Shown: in pieces, positions 9,091 to 17,342 of the stretch
Numbering within the stretch: the stretch's first letter is position 1
Layout: each line of letters starts with the position of its first letter
Source: Betaproteobacteria bacterium UKL13-2
Lineage (GTDB): Bacteria; Pseudomonadota; Gammaproteobacteria; Burkholderiales; Usitatibacteraceae
Direction of reading: 5' to 3'
Assembly (NCBI GenBank): GCA_001602455.1
Contig: CP012157.1
Location: 2,971,733-3,035,732 of the forward strand
DNA length: 64,000 nt
The notes under the pieces: model-generated
The model's database searches: none
Seen by the model: only the letters and a program-made list of their open reading frames with translations
Told to the model about the DNA's origin: nothing
Program-made: the position numbers and the translations under genes

Positions 9091-9971
9091 GGTATGCCAT
9101 GATCGATAAACTCCGTCACACACACCCTGTGGACAAGCTATGTCAGTTAGTGGATGTCGCCAAAAGCGGCTATCAAGCGTGGCGTCGGGGCAACGTCATT
9201 CCTGCCAAGAGGCTTGAAGATAAAAGGCTACTAGCGGCCATCAAAGCCGCACACGAACGTAGTCGCGGCACTTATGGGCCAGCGAAGATTCGAACTGAAT
9301 TGGCAAGCCAAGGCATCAGTGCTGGACTCAACCGAATCAAACGGTTACGCAAACTCAACGGCATCCGCTGCACGCATAAAAAGAAATTCCGTGTCACGAC
9401 GGATTCAAAGCATCAACTTCCGGTCGCTGAGAATTTGCTTAGTCGTCAATTTAGGCCAACTGCACCGAATCGAGTGTGGGTGGCTGACATCACCTACATT
9501 CCGACCGATGAGGGTTGGCTATTTCTGGCCGCGATCAAGGATTTATATACCTGTGAGATCGTTGGTTGGGCGATGGATAAGCAAATGACCAAGCAGTTAG
9601 TCATTGATGCGTTACGCGCGGCGTATTGGCGCAAGAAGCCAAAAGCAGGTTTGATGCACCATTCAGATCGCGGTAGCCAGTATTGCAGCGCCGCTTACCG
9701 CGCCTTACAGGTTAGCTACGGGATGACAACGTCAATGAGTCGCCGAGGTAATTGCTGGGATAACGCGCCAATGGAAAGTTTCTTTGGCACACTCAAGACA
9801 GAGAGTCTGCATCATTACCGGTTTGCCACGCGTGAAGAGGCCAGACGGGTTGTGTTTGAATATATTGAGGTCTTCTACAATCAAATCAGACGTCATGCAA
9901 AAATCAACAATCAGTCACCAGCTGATTGTGCAAAGCAATTCAACGAAGCACAAATGCAATTGGCCGCATAA
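9087..9971 (+). CDS. IS3 transposase OrfB (rve integrase domain)
   Basis: A 294-residue protein with the N-terminal HTH_21 segment (RGTYGPAKIRTEL) and the integrase core: WVADITYIPT (Asp), HHSDRGSQY (Asp) and GNCWDNAPMESFFGTLKTE (Glu, DDE with the 35-residue spacing). The final YNQIRRHAKINNQSPADC is the standard IS3 tail. It is probably made as a frameshift fusion with OrfA; the GTG at 9087 is only a nominal start. Confidence 0.92.
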   Translation: MRYAMIDKLRHTHPVDKLCQLVDVAKSGYQAWRRGNVIPAKRLEDKRLLAAIKAAHERSRGTYGPAKIRTELASQGISAGLNRIKRLRKLNGIRCTHKKKFRVTTDSKHQLPVAENLLSRQFRPTAPNRVWVADITYIPTDEGWLFLAAIKDLYTCEIVGWAMDKQMTKQLVIDALRAAYWRKKPKAGLMHHSDRGSQYCSAAYRALQVSYGMTTSMSRRGNCWDNAPMESFFGTLKTESLHHYRFATREEARRVVFEYIEVFYNQIRRHAKINNQSPADCAKQFNEAQMQLAA

Positions 9972-9991
9972 TCTATCAACTTATCCGTCCA

Positions 9992-10162
9992 CTAAATCGG
10001 ATCCCGCTCAAGATTCGCACCATCGGACAACTTGTACTCGACAACAGGGTTGCCGTCGCGACCCAACTCCAACAAGATCAAGTCTCGGTCGGCTGCCCGC
10101 ACGATGGCTGACCCGAAACAGAACACAAAAACAACAAGCATACTCGAACCAATGGATCGCAA
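9992..10162 (-). pseudogene. M1-like metallopeptidase, N-terminal fragment with signal peptide
   Basis: A 56-codon frame on the minus strand begins at TTG 10162, with AGGGAG six bases upstream. It encodes Arg-Ser-Ile-Gly followed by a hydrophobic core MLVVFVFCFGSAIVRA-A that reads as a type I signal peptide. About 33 mature residues follow (DRDLILLELGRDGNPVVEYK...) before a TAG at the IS border. Orientation and position identify it as the missing start of the peptidase at 7180-8744. It lies 60 bp after the end of the ABC exporter fragment on the same strand, which suggests a former exporter-peptidase operon. Confidence 0.65.
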
Positions 10163-10222
10163 ATTGTAACTCCCTATTTATGTCGGCATTCAAGCGGGCA
10201 TGAACTAGGCGCATTCAGCATG

Positions 10223-10568
10223 CTATTGGCCAGTTACTACCTGATCCCTGGCCACCTTGCCCTCTCGGAGATCAATTACTCGGTAGGCCATCGCAATGGT
10301 ATCTGGGCGGTGAGCCACGATGATTCGCGTGAGCTGAAGTTGCTTGATGGCCTCATTGACGGATCTTTCACTTTCAATGTCCAAGTGGCTGGTGGCCTCA
10401 TCAAGCACAAGAATTCTGGGTTTTCTGTAGAGCGCTCTGGCAAGAAGTATTCTTTGCTTTTGGCCGCCGGACAAACCAGTTCCCACGTCGCCTACAAGCG
10501 TGTTGTATCCCATTGGCATTCGAAGGATTTCTTCATGAATCGAAGCCATACGAGCGCAGGAGACAATC
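10223..10568 (-). pseudogene. Bacteriocin/colicin-V-type ABC exporter, C-terminal fragment
   Basis: Only the end of the nucleotide-binding domain remains. Visible are the signature LSGGQKQR, Walker B ILVLDEATSHLD and the H-loop IIVAHR. The sequence MPMGYNTLVGD and the overall wording resemble RaxB/CvaB-type exporters, which carry an N-terminal C39 leader peptidase and move bacteriocins or small toxins. The rest of the gene is replaced at 10569 by the boundary of an IS91-like copy. The extra codons running into the IS (up to 10624) are not native. Confidence 0.8.
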
Positions 10569-11575
10569 GCGGATAGGAAATCCAACCGCATGAGGGCGAT
10601 TATGACCCATGTTTTGGGCATCACAGGCCTTCAGCCTGGGTCTGCCTGAGCGCTTGTTCAAGGCCAGTCGCCCGAGATTTTTCGGTTTGCGCATTTTTGG
10701 GCAGCACCAGGCGCAGCCCTGCCCCGCAGCGTTGGCCAAACCGCTGTTGCCTTCCCTCACCAACTGATGCGCTGATCGACCTCAAAGTCCGGCGCAGGTT
10801 GGGCCGCTTCGTCCCAATCTGGCTCAACCTCGACCCCCTCGCCCATGGGCGCATCGCACCCGTCCCACAGCGGTGGCCCGCGTGCTGGTGTGATGCGCGG
10901 TGGCTCTGTCTCCACCCCGATGTGATCCAGTATTTGGCGAATGTCAGCGCTGTAGGTGATGAAGGCGATGATGCGCATTTGCCCGCCACAGATCGGGCAC
11001 AGCAGCGGGAACACCTCGTAGATGCGGGCAATCAGCACCGCCCACAGGTAGTGCGCTGGGCGCTTAGGCTGCACCGGCTGGGTCGGCTCGGCCTGGGTTA
11101 GGAGTGGGTTGCCTGCCTCAGGTGCCGCTGCGCCCGCGACCGCCCCTGTGCTGGCTGGCTCAGCTTGCACCTGCGCCGGTGGCGGTGGTTTCGCCGGTTG
11201 CGCCGGTTGCACCACTGCATCTTGTGCCAGCGCCGTGACAGCAGGCCTCAAAGGTGAGTTCGGTGCCAGAACGCCGAAATACCGGTGGCGATGCGTTCGC
11301 GGTGGTGGCACCAGTGCGGCAATGCGGGCTATGAGTTCGAGCGGCGTGAGGTGCAGCTCATCTGCCTGTGCCCCGTGCTTTGCACCTCGGTTTGCGTTGC
11401 GTTGGTCGCGCCGGTCACTACCTGGCTCGCTGCGCTGCTTGGCGCAGCGGTAAATGAGCTCACTGCCCGCTTTGCGCAGCCTATCCAACGCAAACGGGGG
11501 CCGTGCGCAGTACCGCAGCAAGCGCTCCAACCCCGCTCGGTCTTGTGCTGCTATGCACACGCTGGTATCGCCTCG
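10569..11575 (-). mobile_element. IS91-like element, copy 1 (5'-truncated)
   Basis: It begins at the shared boundary GCGGATAGG, the end downstream of the transposase stop and thus the oriIS side by IS91 convention. It runs through ~190 bp of non-coding DNA into the transposase. This is the longest copy; homology to IS91 transposase ends near 11575, where the frame passes directly into an IS3 orfB remnant. Its first 874 bp are almost identical to copy 2. The insertion boundary cuts the ABC exporter gene. Confidence 0.85.
10757..11575 (-). pseudogene. IS91-family transposase, C-terminal fragment (copy 1)
   Basis: About 270 residues remain. AAQDRAGLERLLRYCARPPF and the block RIAALVPPPRTHRHRYFGVL are typical of IS91/ISCR Y2 transposases. 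A Pro/Ala/Gln-rich linker follows, then the zinc-ribbon-like CPICGGQMRIIAF motif, and the protein ends DQRISW. The N-terminal zinc-binding region and most of the catalytic tyrosine domain are missing, so the fragment cannot catalyse transposition. The 277-residue frame starting at 11590 includes a few codons of the IS3 remnant. Confidence 0.85.
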
Positions 11576-11772
11576 GGGATACGGTTCCACACACGGCTCG
11601 GGTTTGATGGCCGGTCCGCCAGCGCTTCAGGACCGCCTTCCAGATAGCGATCATACCAGCGATAGAAGGTCCGCCGGGCGATGCCCAGCTTATCAAGGGT
11701 GAGCTTTGTAGGCAGATGCGATTGCTCGACGACCCTGATGATCTCGAGCTTCTCCGAGGCTGGATACCTCAT
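11576..11772 (-). pseudogene. IS3 OrfB, N-terminal fragment
   Basis: It starts MRYPASEKLEIIRVVEQSH, then GIARRTFYRWYDRY, the helix-turn-helix that opens OrfB in this IS3 subgroup. After VWNRIPE the sequence turns into IS91 coding. No integrase core remains. Confidence 0.8.
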
Positions 11773-12146
11773 GCGTCGTCGTCCCCATCCGCGATCATGC
11801 TTTTTTTGAGCAGCCGGTTCTCAAGGGTCAGATCAGCAACGCACTCCTTCAACGCACGGGCCTCACGGCGCAGATCCTGCACCTCACCGCTGGTGGCTGC
11901 ACGTGCAGTATCGCCCGCAAGCCTGCGCTTGCCAGCTTCCATAAACTCCTTTGACCAAGTGTAATACAGGCTTTGCGCGATGCCTTCCTTGCGGCACAGC
12001 TCAGCAATGCTGTCTTCGCCGCGCAGGCCTTCCAATACGATCCTGATCTTGTCTTCAGCAGAAAAATGCCGCCGAGTTGCCCGCCGAATATCCTTCACGA
12101 CACGTTCGGCAGAGGCCTTCGGTTGGCCAGAGTGTTTTGGTCTCAT
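11769..12146 (-). CDS. IS3 transposase OrfA (remnant element)
   Basis: The ATG at 12146 (MRPKHSGQPKASAERVV) follows an AAGGAACGAAG ribosome site and is preferred to the upstream start at 12182. RRHFSAEDKIRIVLEGL and ELCRKEGIAQSLYYTWSKEF form the HTH; the C-terminal helix ALKECVADLTLENRLLKKS is the usual leucine-zipper. The stop overlaps the orfB start. The frame is complete, but the element lacks a functional OrfB. Confidence 0.85.
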   Translation of the reverse strand: MRPKHSGQPKASAERVVKDIRRATRRHFSAEDKIRIVLEGLRGEDSIAELCRKEGIAQSLYYTWSKEFMEAGKRRLAGDTARAATSGEVQDLRREARALKECVADLTLENRLLKKSMIADGDDDA

Positions 12147-12184
12147 CTTCGTTCCTTCGTCACTACGATGAGACCAAAACACTC
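12130..12184 (-). promoter_or_regulatory. Hairpin enclosing the orfA ribosome site
   Basis: An 18-bp perfect inverted repeat (GAGTGTTTTGGTCTCATC at 12130-12147 and its complement at 12167-12184) has a 19-base loop. In the orfA mRNA the Shine-Dalgarno lies in the loop and the ATG in the stem. Such hairpins are known in insertion sequences to block translation from read-through transcripts. It also marks the end of the element. Confidence 0.6.
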
Positions 12185-12259
12185 CTTAAATCACAACATC
12201 AAATCTGTGCCATTGGTGCTGACGGGGAACAATGTAGATGCATGTAGCTTGAGAGGCAT

Positions 12260-12284
12260 CCGACCTGATTAACTTTCAGGTCGG
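12260..12284 (-). terminator. Hairpin downstream of the SDR gene
   Basis: CCGACCTG and CAGGTCGG form a perfect 8-bp stem with a 9-base loop, 50 bp after the SDR stop. There is no strong T-tract on the minus side, so it may be a weak or factor-assisted terminator. Confidence 0.45.
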
Positions 12285-12333
12285 CGCCCTCTTAAATTCC
12301 AGTGACTTACTTTCAGTGCAGATGGGCTCTTCT

Positions 12334-12942
12334 TCAGGCATCGACGAATATAACCTTTCCGGTGATGAAGCCATCAACCGAACTCTCGAAGGCTTTGCCT
12401 ACCAGCGCGCCAGGGACAGGCTGGAAGCCTGGCATCATTTCTCCATACACGTCCCACGCCTCTTCCAGAACTGTAGGGTTGACCACGTTGATACGAACCT
12501 GGCGTGGAAGCTCGTGCGCTACGCACTGTACGAAGGTGTCGATGGCGCCGCTGGTGGTGGCGTCAGCAATTGCCATAGGAATAGGTTTGACATTGAGAAT
12601 GCCCGAAATCAACGTAAACGAACCGCCATCGTTGATGTAGTTCAGGCCCACATTAACCAGATTGATCTGGCCGACCATCTTGCTTTGGATAGTTGTGTCC
12701 CACTGCTCATCGGTCATTTCGCTGAAGTTAGCGTATTCGCAGGAGCCAACTGTATTAACGACAGCATCGAACGGCCCAACCTTTTCGAATAGAGCCTTGA
12801 TCGACGCCTTGCTGGTGATATCTACCGTGTGGTCGCAGCCTGTGCCAGAGCGGCTGGCGGTGATGACGTTGTGTTTCTTGAGGCCGGTCATAGCGGCTTG
12901 GCCCATGTGCCCTTGGGCACCAATCAAAATTACGGTTTTCAT
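12334..12942 (-). CDS. Short-chain dehydrogenase/reductase, atypical
   Basis: A 202-residue Rossmann protein. GAQGHMGQA at 8-16 is the dinucleotide-binding glycine motif, and VVNTVGS and LISGILNVKPIP follow the SDR order. The usual catalytic Tyr-x3-Lys is absent: the segment reads IADATTSGAIDTF. This matches a small SDR subfamily often annotated only as 'short chain dehydrogenase', so the reaction cannot be named. It is transcribed away from the LysR gene across a 92-bp gap and is probably its target. Confidence 0.85.
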   Translation of the reverse strand: MKTVILIGAQGHMGQAAMTGLKKHNVITASRSGTGCDHTVDITSKASIKALFEKVGPFDAVVNTVGSCEYANFSEMTDEQWDTTIQSKMVGQINLVNVGLNYINDGGSFTLISGILNVKPIPMAIADATTSGAIDTFVQCVAHELPRQVRINVVNPTVLEEAWDVYGEMMPGFQPVPGALVGKAFESSVDGFITGKVIFVDA

Positions 12943-12991
12943 AGCAATGCCTTGTTAAATCTTAGGGAGGCGATACTCTAGGTGCTCACTG

Positions 12992-13029
12992 ATACAATGA
13001 AAATCACCACCGATTTGTATGAGATACAA
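12992..13029. promoter_or_regulatory. Candidate LysR-type operator in the divergent promoter
   Basis: TTGTAT-GAG-ATACAA at 13015-13029 is a perfect 6-bp inverted repeat just before the LysR start. A further ATACAA half-site lies at 12992-12997. Placement between regulator and divergent SDR fits self-regulation and target activation. Confidence 0.45.
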
Positions 13030-13034
13030 CCAAA

Positions 13035-13925
13035 ATGATTGAGAAAATCGATATCAGGCACATGCGGGTTTTACTGCATCTCGTGCGCGAGAAAAACGTT
13101 TCTCGCGTTGCCGAGCGGCTTGAGATATCACAACAGGCGGTTAGCAACTACCTCAAGCGCATGCGTGAAGTGTTTCCCAATGAGCTGTTCCTGCGCCAGA
13201 GCGCAGGCCTACAGCCGACCGACTATGCGTATGACCTCGCAGCTAAATTCGAGAAAATAGTCGAAGAGATCGACGGCATCTTCAATTCATTCCCATTCGA
13301 TCCAGCAACGAGTGAGTACGCATTCAGGGTGATCGCAAATGAATATGCGCAACTGTCTATCATCCCATCGCTTTCGCTGCTCATGCGCGAACGCGCACCC
13401 GGGGTGAAGCTTGAAGTCATTGACTTCAATCCCGATCAGCATGTCAAGACGTTGGCGCAAGGAGAGGCTGACCTAGTGATTGGTTTTTCTGACTACGTTG
13501 ATCCTGGATTAGTGCGGAATAGACTGAGAAGCGACCACTACTGCTGCGTCGCTCGGCAAGGTTCGCTGCTGCCTCGGCAGATACAGGTGCTTGCAGATGT
13601 GTCCTTACATCCTCATGTGGATTTCGCCAGTGGAGTAGGCAATCTGGGGAGTCGAGTGGATGACTTCCTTAGTGCCCGGGATGTCAGCCGCACAGTGATT
13701 GCCACTTTGCCCTGCTACACGTCTCTGCAAGCGTTTATGCACGTGAATGATACGGTGGCTTTTGTACCCTCGGCCATTGCTGCCACCGGTGGCTTCCAAG
13801 TGATTGACCTAGACATGTCCTCCCTAAATTTCAATTTGGTTGTGGGATGGCATAGAAGAGCTTCGGGCAGTGCATCCAGAGATTGGCTTGTTCAGGTTAT
13901 TGCAGGATTGCACACATCGAGTTAG
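13035..13925 (+). CDS. LysR family transcriptional regulator
   Basis: A 296-residue protein with the N-terminal winged HTH (DIRHMRVLLHLVREKNVSRVAERL...QQAVSNYLKRMRE) and a C-terminal periplasmic-binding-like effector domain from about residue 95. Full family length. The ATG lies only 6 bp after an inverted repeat that may be its own operator. It is divergent from the SDR gene, the standard LysR layout. The inducer is unknown. The gene pair lies between IS91 copies 1 and 2. Confidence 0.92.
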   Translation: MIEKIDIRHMRVLLHLVREKNVSRVAERLEISQQAVSNYLKRMREVFPNELFLRQSAGLQPTDYAYDLAAKFEKIVEEIDGIFNSFPFDPATSEYAFRVIANEYAQLSIIPSLSLLMRERAPGVKLEVIDFNPDQHVKTLAQGEADLVIGFSDYVDPGLVRNRLRSDHYCCVARQGSLLPRQIQVLADVSLHPHVDFASGVGNLGSRVDDFLSARDVSRTVIATLPCYTSLQAFMHVNDTVAFVPSAIAATGGFQVIDLDMSSLNFNLVVGWHRRASGSASRDWLVQVIAGLHTSS

Positions 13926-14382
13926 CTCAAAATGAATACACCCTGATTTTGTAGACGCTCTATGACCGCTTCTGGCCGCTTCGAGCCTGTCGCAATAGGT
14001 CTGGATGGGGAAAAGCTGGACACGTGTAACCTCACTGTCCAGCCTGAAAAGTTGAAGGTTGAGTAGATAGAAAGTCAGTGCAAACGATGCCATGGCAGTC
14101 CCAACTTCGCTTCGCCAGACGATTTAAATTGCATAAGCGAGTGCCACCCAATTTTGCGGTAAAAGCTGGCGATAACATAAAAGCTACCGCTCGTTGTGTG
14201 CAGCACCCAGAAGCCACTTTCTTGGTGAAGGTGGATGACATCGGACGTGCGGATTGTAGCCCCGTCTCTGAAGACTTTTCGTTACCCCTGGTGGCTAAAA
14301 ACTAGACCTACACCGGATCTAGCGAAGATGTGTGTATTCACTAGATATCCAGTGACAGGCCATGAAAATTGGGTGTTTTGTG
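13926..14382. other. Stretch with no recognisable gene
   Basis: Between the LysR stop and the boundary of IS91 copy 2. A 75-codon frame at 14078-14305 (+) has no recognised family or clear ribosome site and is probably not a gene. I see no structured repeat here. Confidence 0.5.
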
Positions 14383-15256
14383 GCGGATAGGAAATCCAAC
14401 CGCATGAGGGCGATTATGACCCATGTTTTGGGCATCACAGGCCTTCAGCCTGGGTCTGCCTGAGCGCTTGTTCAAGGCCTGTCGCCCGAGATTTTTCGGT
14501 TTGCGCATTTTTGGGCAGCACCAGGCGCAGCCCTGCCCCGCAGCGTTGGCCAAACCGCTGTTGCCTTCCCTCACCAACTGATGCGCTGATCGACCTCAAA
14601 GTCCGGCGCAGGTTGGGCCGCTTCGTCCCAATCTGGCTCAACCTCGACACCCTCGCCCATGGGCGCATCGCACCCGTCCCACAGCGGTGGCCCGCGTGCT
14701 GGTGTGATGCGCGGTGGCTCTGTCTCCACCCCGATGTGATCCAGTATTTGGCGAATGTCAGCGCTGTAGGTGATGAAGGCGATGATGCGCATTTGCCCGC
14801 CACAGATCGGGCACAGCAGCGGGAACACCTCGTAGATGCGGGCAATCAGCACCGCCCACAGGTAGTGCGCTGGGCGCTTAGGCTGCACCGGCTGGGTCGG
14901 CTCGGCCTGGGTTAGGAGTGGGTTGCCTGCCTCAGGTGCCGCTGCGCCCGCGACCGCCCCTGTGCTGGCGGGCTCAGCTTGCACCTGCGCCGGTGGCGGT
15001 GGTTTCGCCGGTTGCGCCGGTTGCACCACTGCATCTTGTGCCAGCGCCGTGACAGCAGGCCTCAAAGGTGAGTTCGGTGCCAGAACGCCGAAATACCGGT
15101 GGCGATGCGTTCGCGGTGGTGGCACCAGTGCGGCAATGCGGGCTATGAGTTCGAGCGGCGTGAGGTGCAGCTCATCTGCCTGTGCCCCGTGCTTTGCACC
15201 TCGGTTTGCGTTGCGTTGGTCGCGCCGGTCACTGCCTGGCTCGCTGCGCTGCTTGG
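14383..15256 (-). mobile_element. IS91-like element, copy 2 (5'-truncated)
   Basis: Same GCGGATAGG boundary at 14383. The 874 bp align without gaps to the start of copy 1, with only scattered base changes (for example GACACCCTC against GACCCCCTC). Homology stops abruptly after CTGCTTGG at 15256, followed by AT-rich cargo. Confidence 0.88.
14571..15256 (-). pseudogene. IS91-family transposase, C-terminal fragment (copy 2)
   Basis: It carries the same blocks as copy 1 (RIAALVPPPRTHRHRYFGVL, the full PAKPPPPAQ linker, CPICGGQMRIIAF) but is cut ~45 residues further in. It is not functional by itself. Confidence 0.85.
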
Positions 15257-15305
15257 ACTAGGATTTCATAAATGGTGTCTGACCCCAATTTACTCATTGT
15301 AAAAA

Positions 15306-16151
15306 TTACTTAAGAAAGTCGCCTTGGAAAATGTACTTGGGAATGTAGTCTGATTCTACTTCTATAGTCATACCTCTCTCGTAAGCAATAGAAACCAAGC
15401 CTAATATACCAACTGCTATAAATCCATTAGTATCGTTTTTAAAGTTCTTTTCACTCCAGTGTTTTTTGTGACATTCAAGAGCTTTAATGAGAGATTCATT
15501 GAAAGCTACACTATCATTTTCTAACAGACGAAAAAGCAAGTCTATCTCTGGAACTGCAATGTTGAGTGCCGCGTCTACTGTTCCCACTTTCACTAGTTCT
15601 GGGTCAGTAGCCTTCATTGCTTCTATTACCCTTTGAGGGGTATCTGCTGCTCCCTTCCAAAAGCTCTGTAAAGCCTCTATTTGTAAGTAAAGATATTCAT
15701 CATTACGGCTACTTGATTGTTTCAAAACGGCAACGGGAATTTCAGCAAGTCTGTCATTTAGGTGACTTTCCCGACAGGCTACTCCTAGATAAAAACCATG
15801 TAGCCAACTAAGTCCATAAGAGTAGCTATTGACACCAGCAGGTAACATTACAGGATCTCCTTCACCAGCAAAAACTTCATATTCTCCTTCTGGTAGGGAG
15901 GCAAGTTCACAAACACTTGTGAGAGAATAGGCGGCAATGCGTAAAGCCCGCCACAGTTGTATTGAATTCGGATCAAGAATACACTGATATCCCGCATAGG
16001 AAAGGGCATTTCTCGCAAGTGTACCTAGATTAGCAGGCGCTTTGTGGATATTCTTGATGCTTTTCTCTAGCAGCCTGGCTTCAAAATCGTAATCAGATTG
16101 AATATCGTCAAGGTCTGCATTGTGTCGGGATATGTTCATAATATTTCTCAA
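15306..16151 (-). CDS. Imm49 family immunity protein
   Basis: A 281-residue, mostly helical protein. The pattern matches the Imm49 immunity family: NSYSYGLSWLHGFYLGVACR, YLYLQIEALQSFWKGAADTPQRVIEAMKATDPEL, IDLLFRLLENDSVAFNESLIKALECHKKHW and the ending MTIEVESDYIP. Imm49 proteins neutralise the C-terminal toxin domain of polymorphic secreted toxins. No toxin gene is adjacent; the gene stands alone between IS91 copies 2 and 3. It is strongly AT-rich with A/T-ending codons, unlike the flanks, which indicates acquisition from a different host. Confidence 0.82.
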   Translation of the reverse strand: MRNIMNISRHNADLDDIQSDYDFEARLLEKSIKNIHKAPANLGTLARNALSYAGYQCILDPNSIQLWRALRIAAYSLTSVCELASLPEGEYEVFAGEGDPVMLPAGVNSYSYGLSWLHGFYLGVACRESHLNDRLAEIPVAVLKQSSSRNDEYLYLQIEALQSFWKGAADTPQRVIEAMKATDPELVKVGTVDAALNIAVPEIDLLFRLLENDSVAFNESLIKALECHKKHWSEKNFKNDTNGFIAVGILGLVSIAYERGMTIEVESDYIPKYIFQGDFLK

Positions 16152-16294
16152 ATCAGGATTACCATTATTATATTCCCTATAAGGAGTACATATAATTAAT
16201 GAGACGAAAATCTTTACTCAGGCAAAAAAAGTTCAGTATGTGGTTGAATGAGGTTGAGTTGAACAAACTCAAACTTGAGGCAGTGCGTCAGGGG

Positions 16295-17065
16295 GCGGAT
16301 AGGAAATCCAACCGCATGAGGGCGATTATGACCCATGTTTTGGGCATCACAGGCCTTCAGCCTGGGTCTGCCTGAGCGCTTGTTCAAGGCCAGTCGCCCG
16401 AGATTTTTCGGTTTGCGCATTTTTGGGCAGCACCAGGCGCAGCCCTGCCCCGCAGCGTTGGCAAAACCGCTGCCGCCATTGCTCACCAACTGATGCGTTG
16501 ATCGACCTCAAAGTCCGGCGCAGGTTGGGCCGCTTCGTCCCAATCTGGCTCAACCTCGACACCCTCGCCCATGGGCGCATCGCACCCGTCCCACAGCGGT
16601 GGCCCGCGTGCTGGTGTGATGCGCGGTGGCTCTGTCTCCACCCCGATGTGATCCAGTATTTGGCGAATGTCAGCGCTGTAGGTGATGAAGGCGATGATGC
16701 GCATTTGCCCGCCACAGATGGGGCATACCAGCGGGAACACCTCGTAGATGCGGGCAATCAGCACCGCCCACAGGTAGTGCGCTGGGCGCTTAGGCTGCAC
16801 CGGCTGGGTCGGCTCGGCCTGGGTTAGGAGTGGGTTGCCTGCCTCAGGTGCCGCTGCGCCCGCGACCGCCCCTGTGCTGGCTGGCTCAGCTTGCACCTGC
16901 GCCGGTTGCACCACTGCATCTTGTGCCAGCGCCGTTGCGGCAGGCCTCAAGGGTGAGTTCGGCGCCAGAACGCCGAAATACCGGTGGCGATGCGTTCGCG
17001 GTGGCGGCACCAAGGCTGCAATGCGATCAACCACAAACAGGACGATTAAGTCTGGCTCTCCTAGA
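16295..17065 (-). mobile_element. IS91-like element, copy 3 (5'-truncated)
   Basis: GCGGATAGG boundary at 16295. It is 771 bp including a non-IS91 tail from about 17027 that ends CTGGCTCTCCTAGA. It lacks 27 bp of the linker present in copies 1 and 2, and shares several base changes with copy 4 (GATGGGGCATACC) and copy 5 (GCAAAACCGCTGCCGCC). Confidence 0.88.
16483..17040 (-). pseudogene. IS91-family transposase, C-terminal fragment (copy 3)
   Basis: It begins in the middle of the family block at DRIAALVPPPRTHRHRY and keeps the zinc-ribbon-like CPICGG motif and the DQRISW end. The linker is shorter by nine residues than in copies 1 and 2. The frame is open upstream into a foreign tail (LGEPDLIVLFVV), which is not IS91. 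Confidence 0.85.
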
Positions 17066-17342
17066 TGTCGCATCCCGGATGATCGTAAGGCCGTTTTATA
17101 AATAAATGAGGATGAGAAGCGTACCAGTCTTTCATGGCCCTCATCGGTGTTTTGCTTTTAAGCGCTGACTGGGGTATCTGATGGTTGTACAGAGCCACGT
17201 AACGTATGAGCGTTTGCTCCAAATCTTCACCGCTGGTGAATCGGTGTGTCTTGAGCACATCAGCGATACGCCCGTTGAAGCGCTCGACCATGCCATTGGT
17301 GCGGGGCGTGCGTGGTTTGGTCAGGCGGTGTTCAATGTTCAA
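17061..17342 (-). pseudogene. IS481-family transposase, C-terminal fragment (interrupted by IS1380)
   Basis: RLTKPRTPRTNGMVERFNGRI and LYNHQIPQSALKSKTPMRAMKDWY are the integrase C-terminus of IS481 transposases, ending PGCDI. An IS1380 element with a TTCAA duplication cuts it at 17342. The frame resumes beyond it at 18877 for about nine codons (PECQA before LNIEH) and then loses resemblance. The stop codon overlaps the tail shared by IS91 copies 3 and 4. Confidence 0.82.

Larger units (their letters stand above)
8745..9991 (+). mobile_element. IS3-family insertion sequence
   Basis: Ends match as inverted repeats TGGACGGAYAAGTTGAT (left at 8745, right ending at 9991), about 1,247 bp. It carries orfA and orfB in the usual overlapping frames. 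No target duplication is visible: the left flank ends TTC and the right flank begins CTA. This suggests recombination or a flank deletion after insertion. It splits a secreted metallopeptidase gene. Confidence 0.88.
11576..12184 (-). mobile_element. IS3-family element fragment
   Basis: An orfA with its upstream end remains, plus the first ~65 codons of orfB. The left part is lost at the junction with IS91 copy 1. The right end is about 12184, where an inverted repeat of the element closes. It is a different IS3 subgroup from the two other IS3 elements in the window. Confidence 0.75.

Noticed and set aside
10569-11031. Second minus-strand frame after the transposase stop in each IS91 copy (ending QTQAEGL)
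   Set aside because: It overlaps the transposase in another frame, lacks a ribosome site and varies with each copy. It is most likely non-coding 3' region.
10697-11101. Plus-strand open frame repeated in each IS91 copy
   Set aside because: It is the GC-rich antisense shadow of the transposase fragment and recurs only because the IS91 copies recur.
14078-14305. 75-codon frame between the LysR gene and IS91 copy 2
   Set aside because: No family resemblance, no clear ribosome site and no partner gene.
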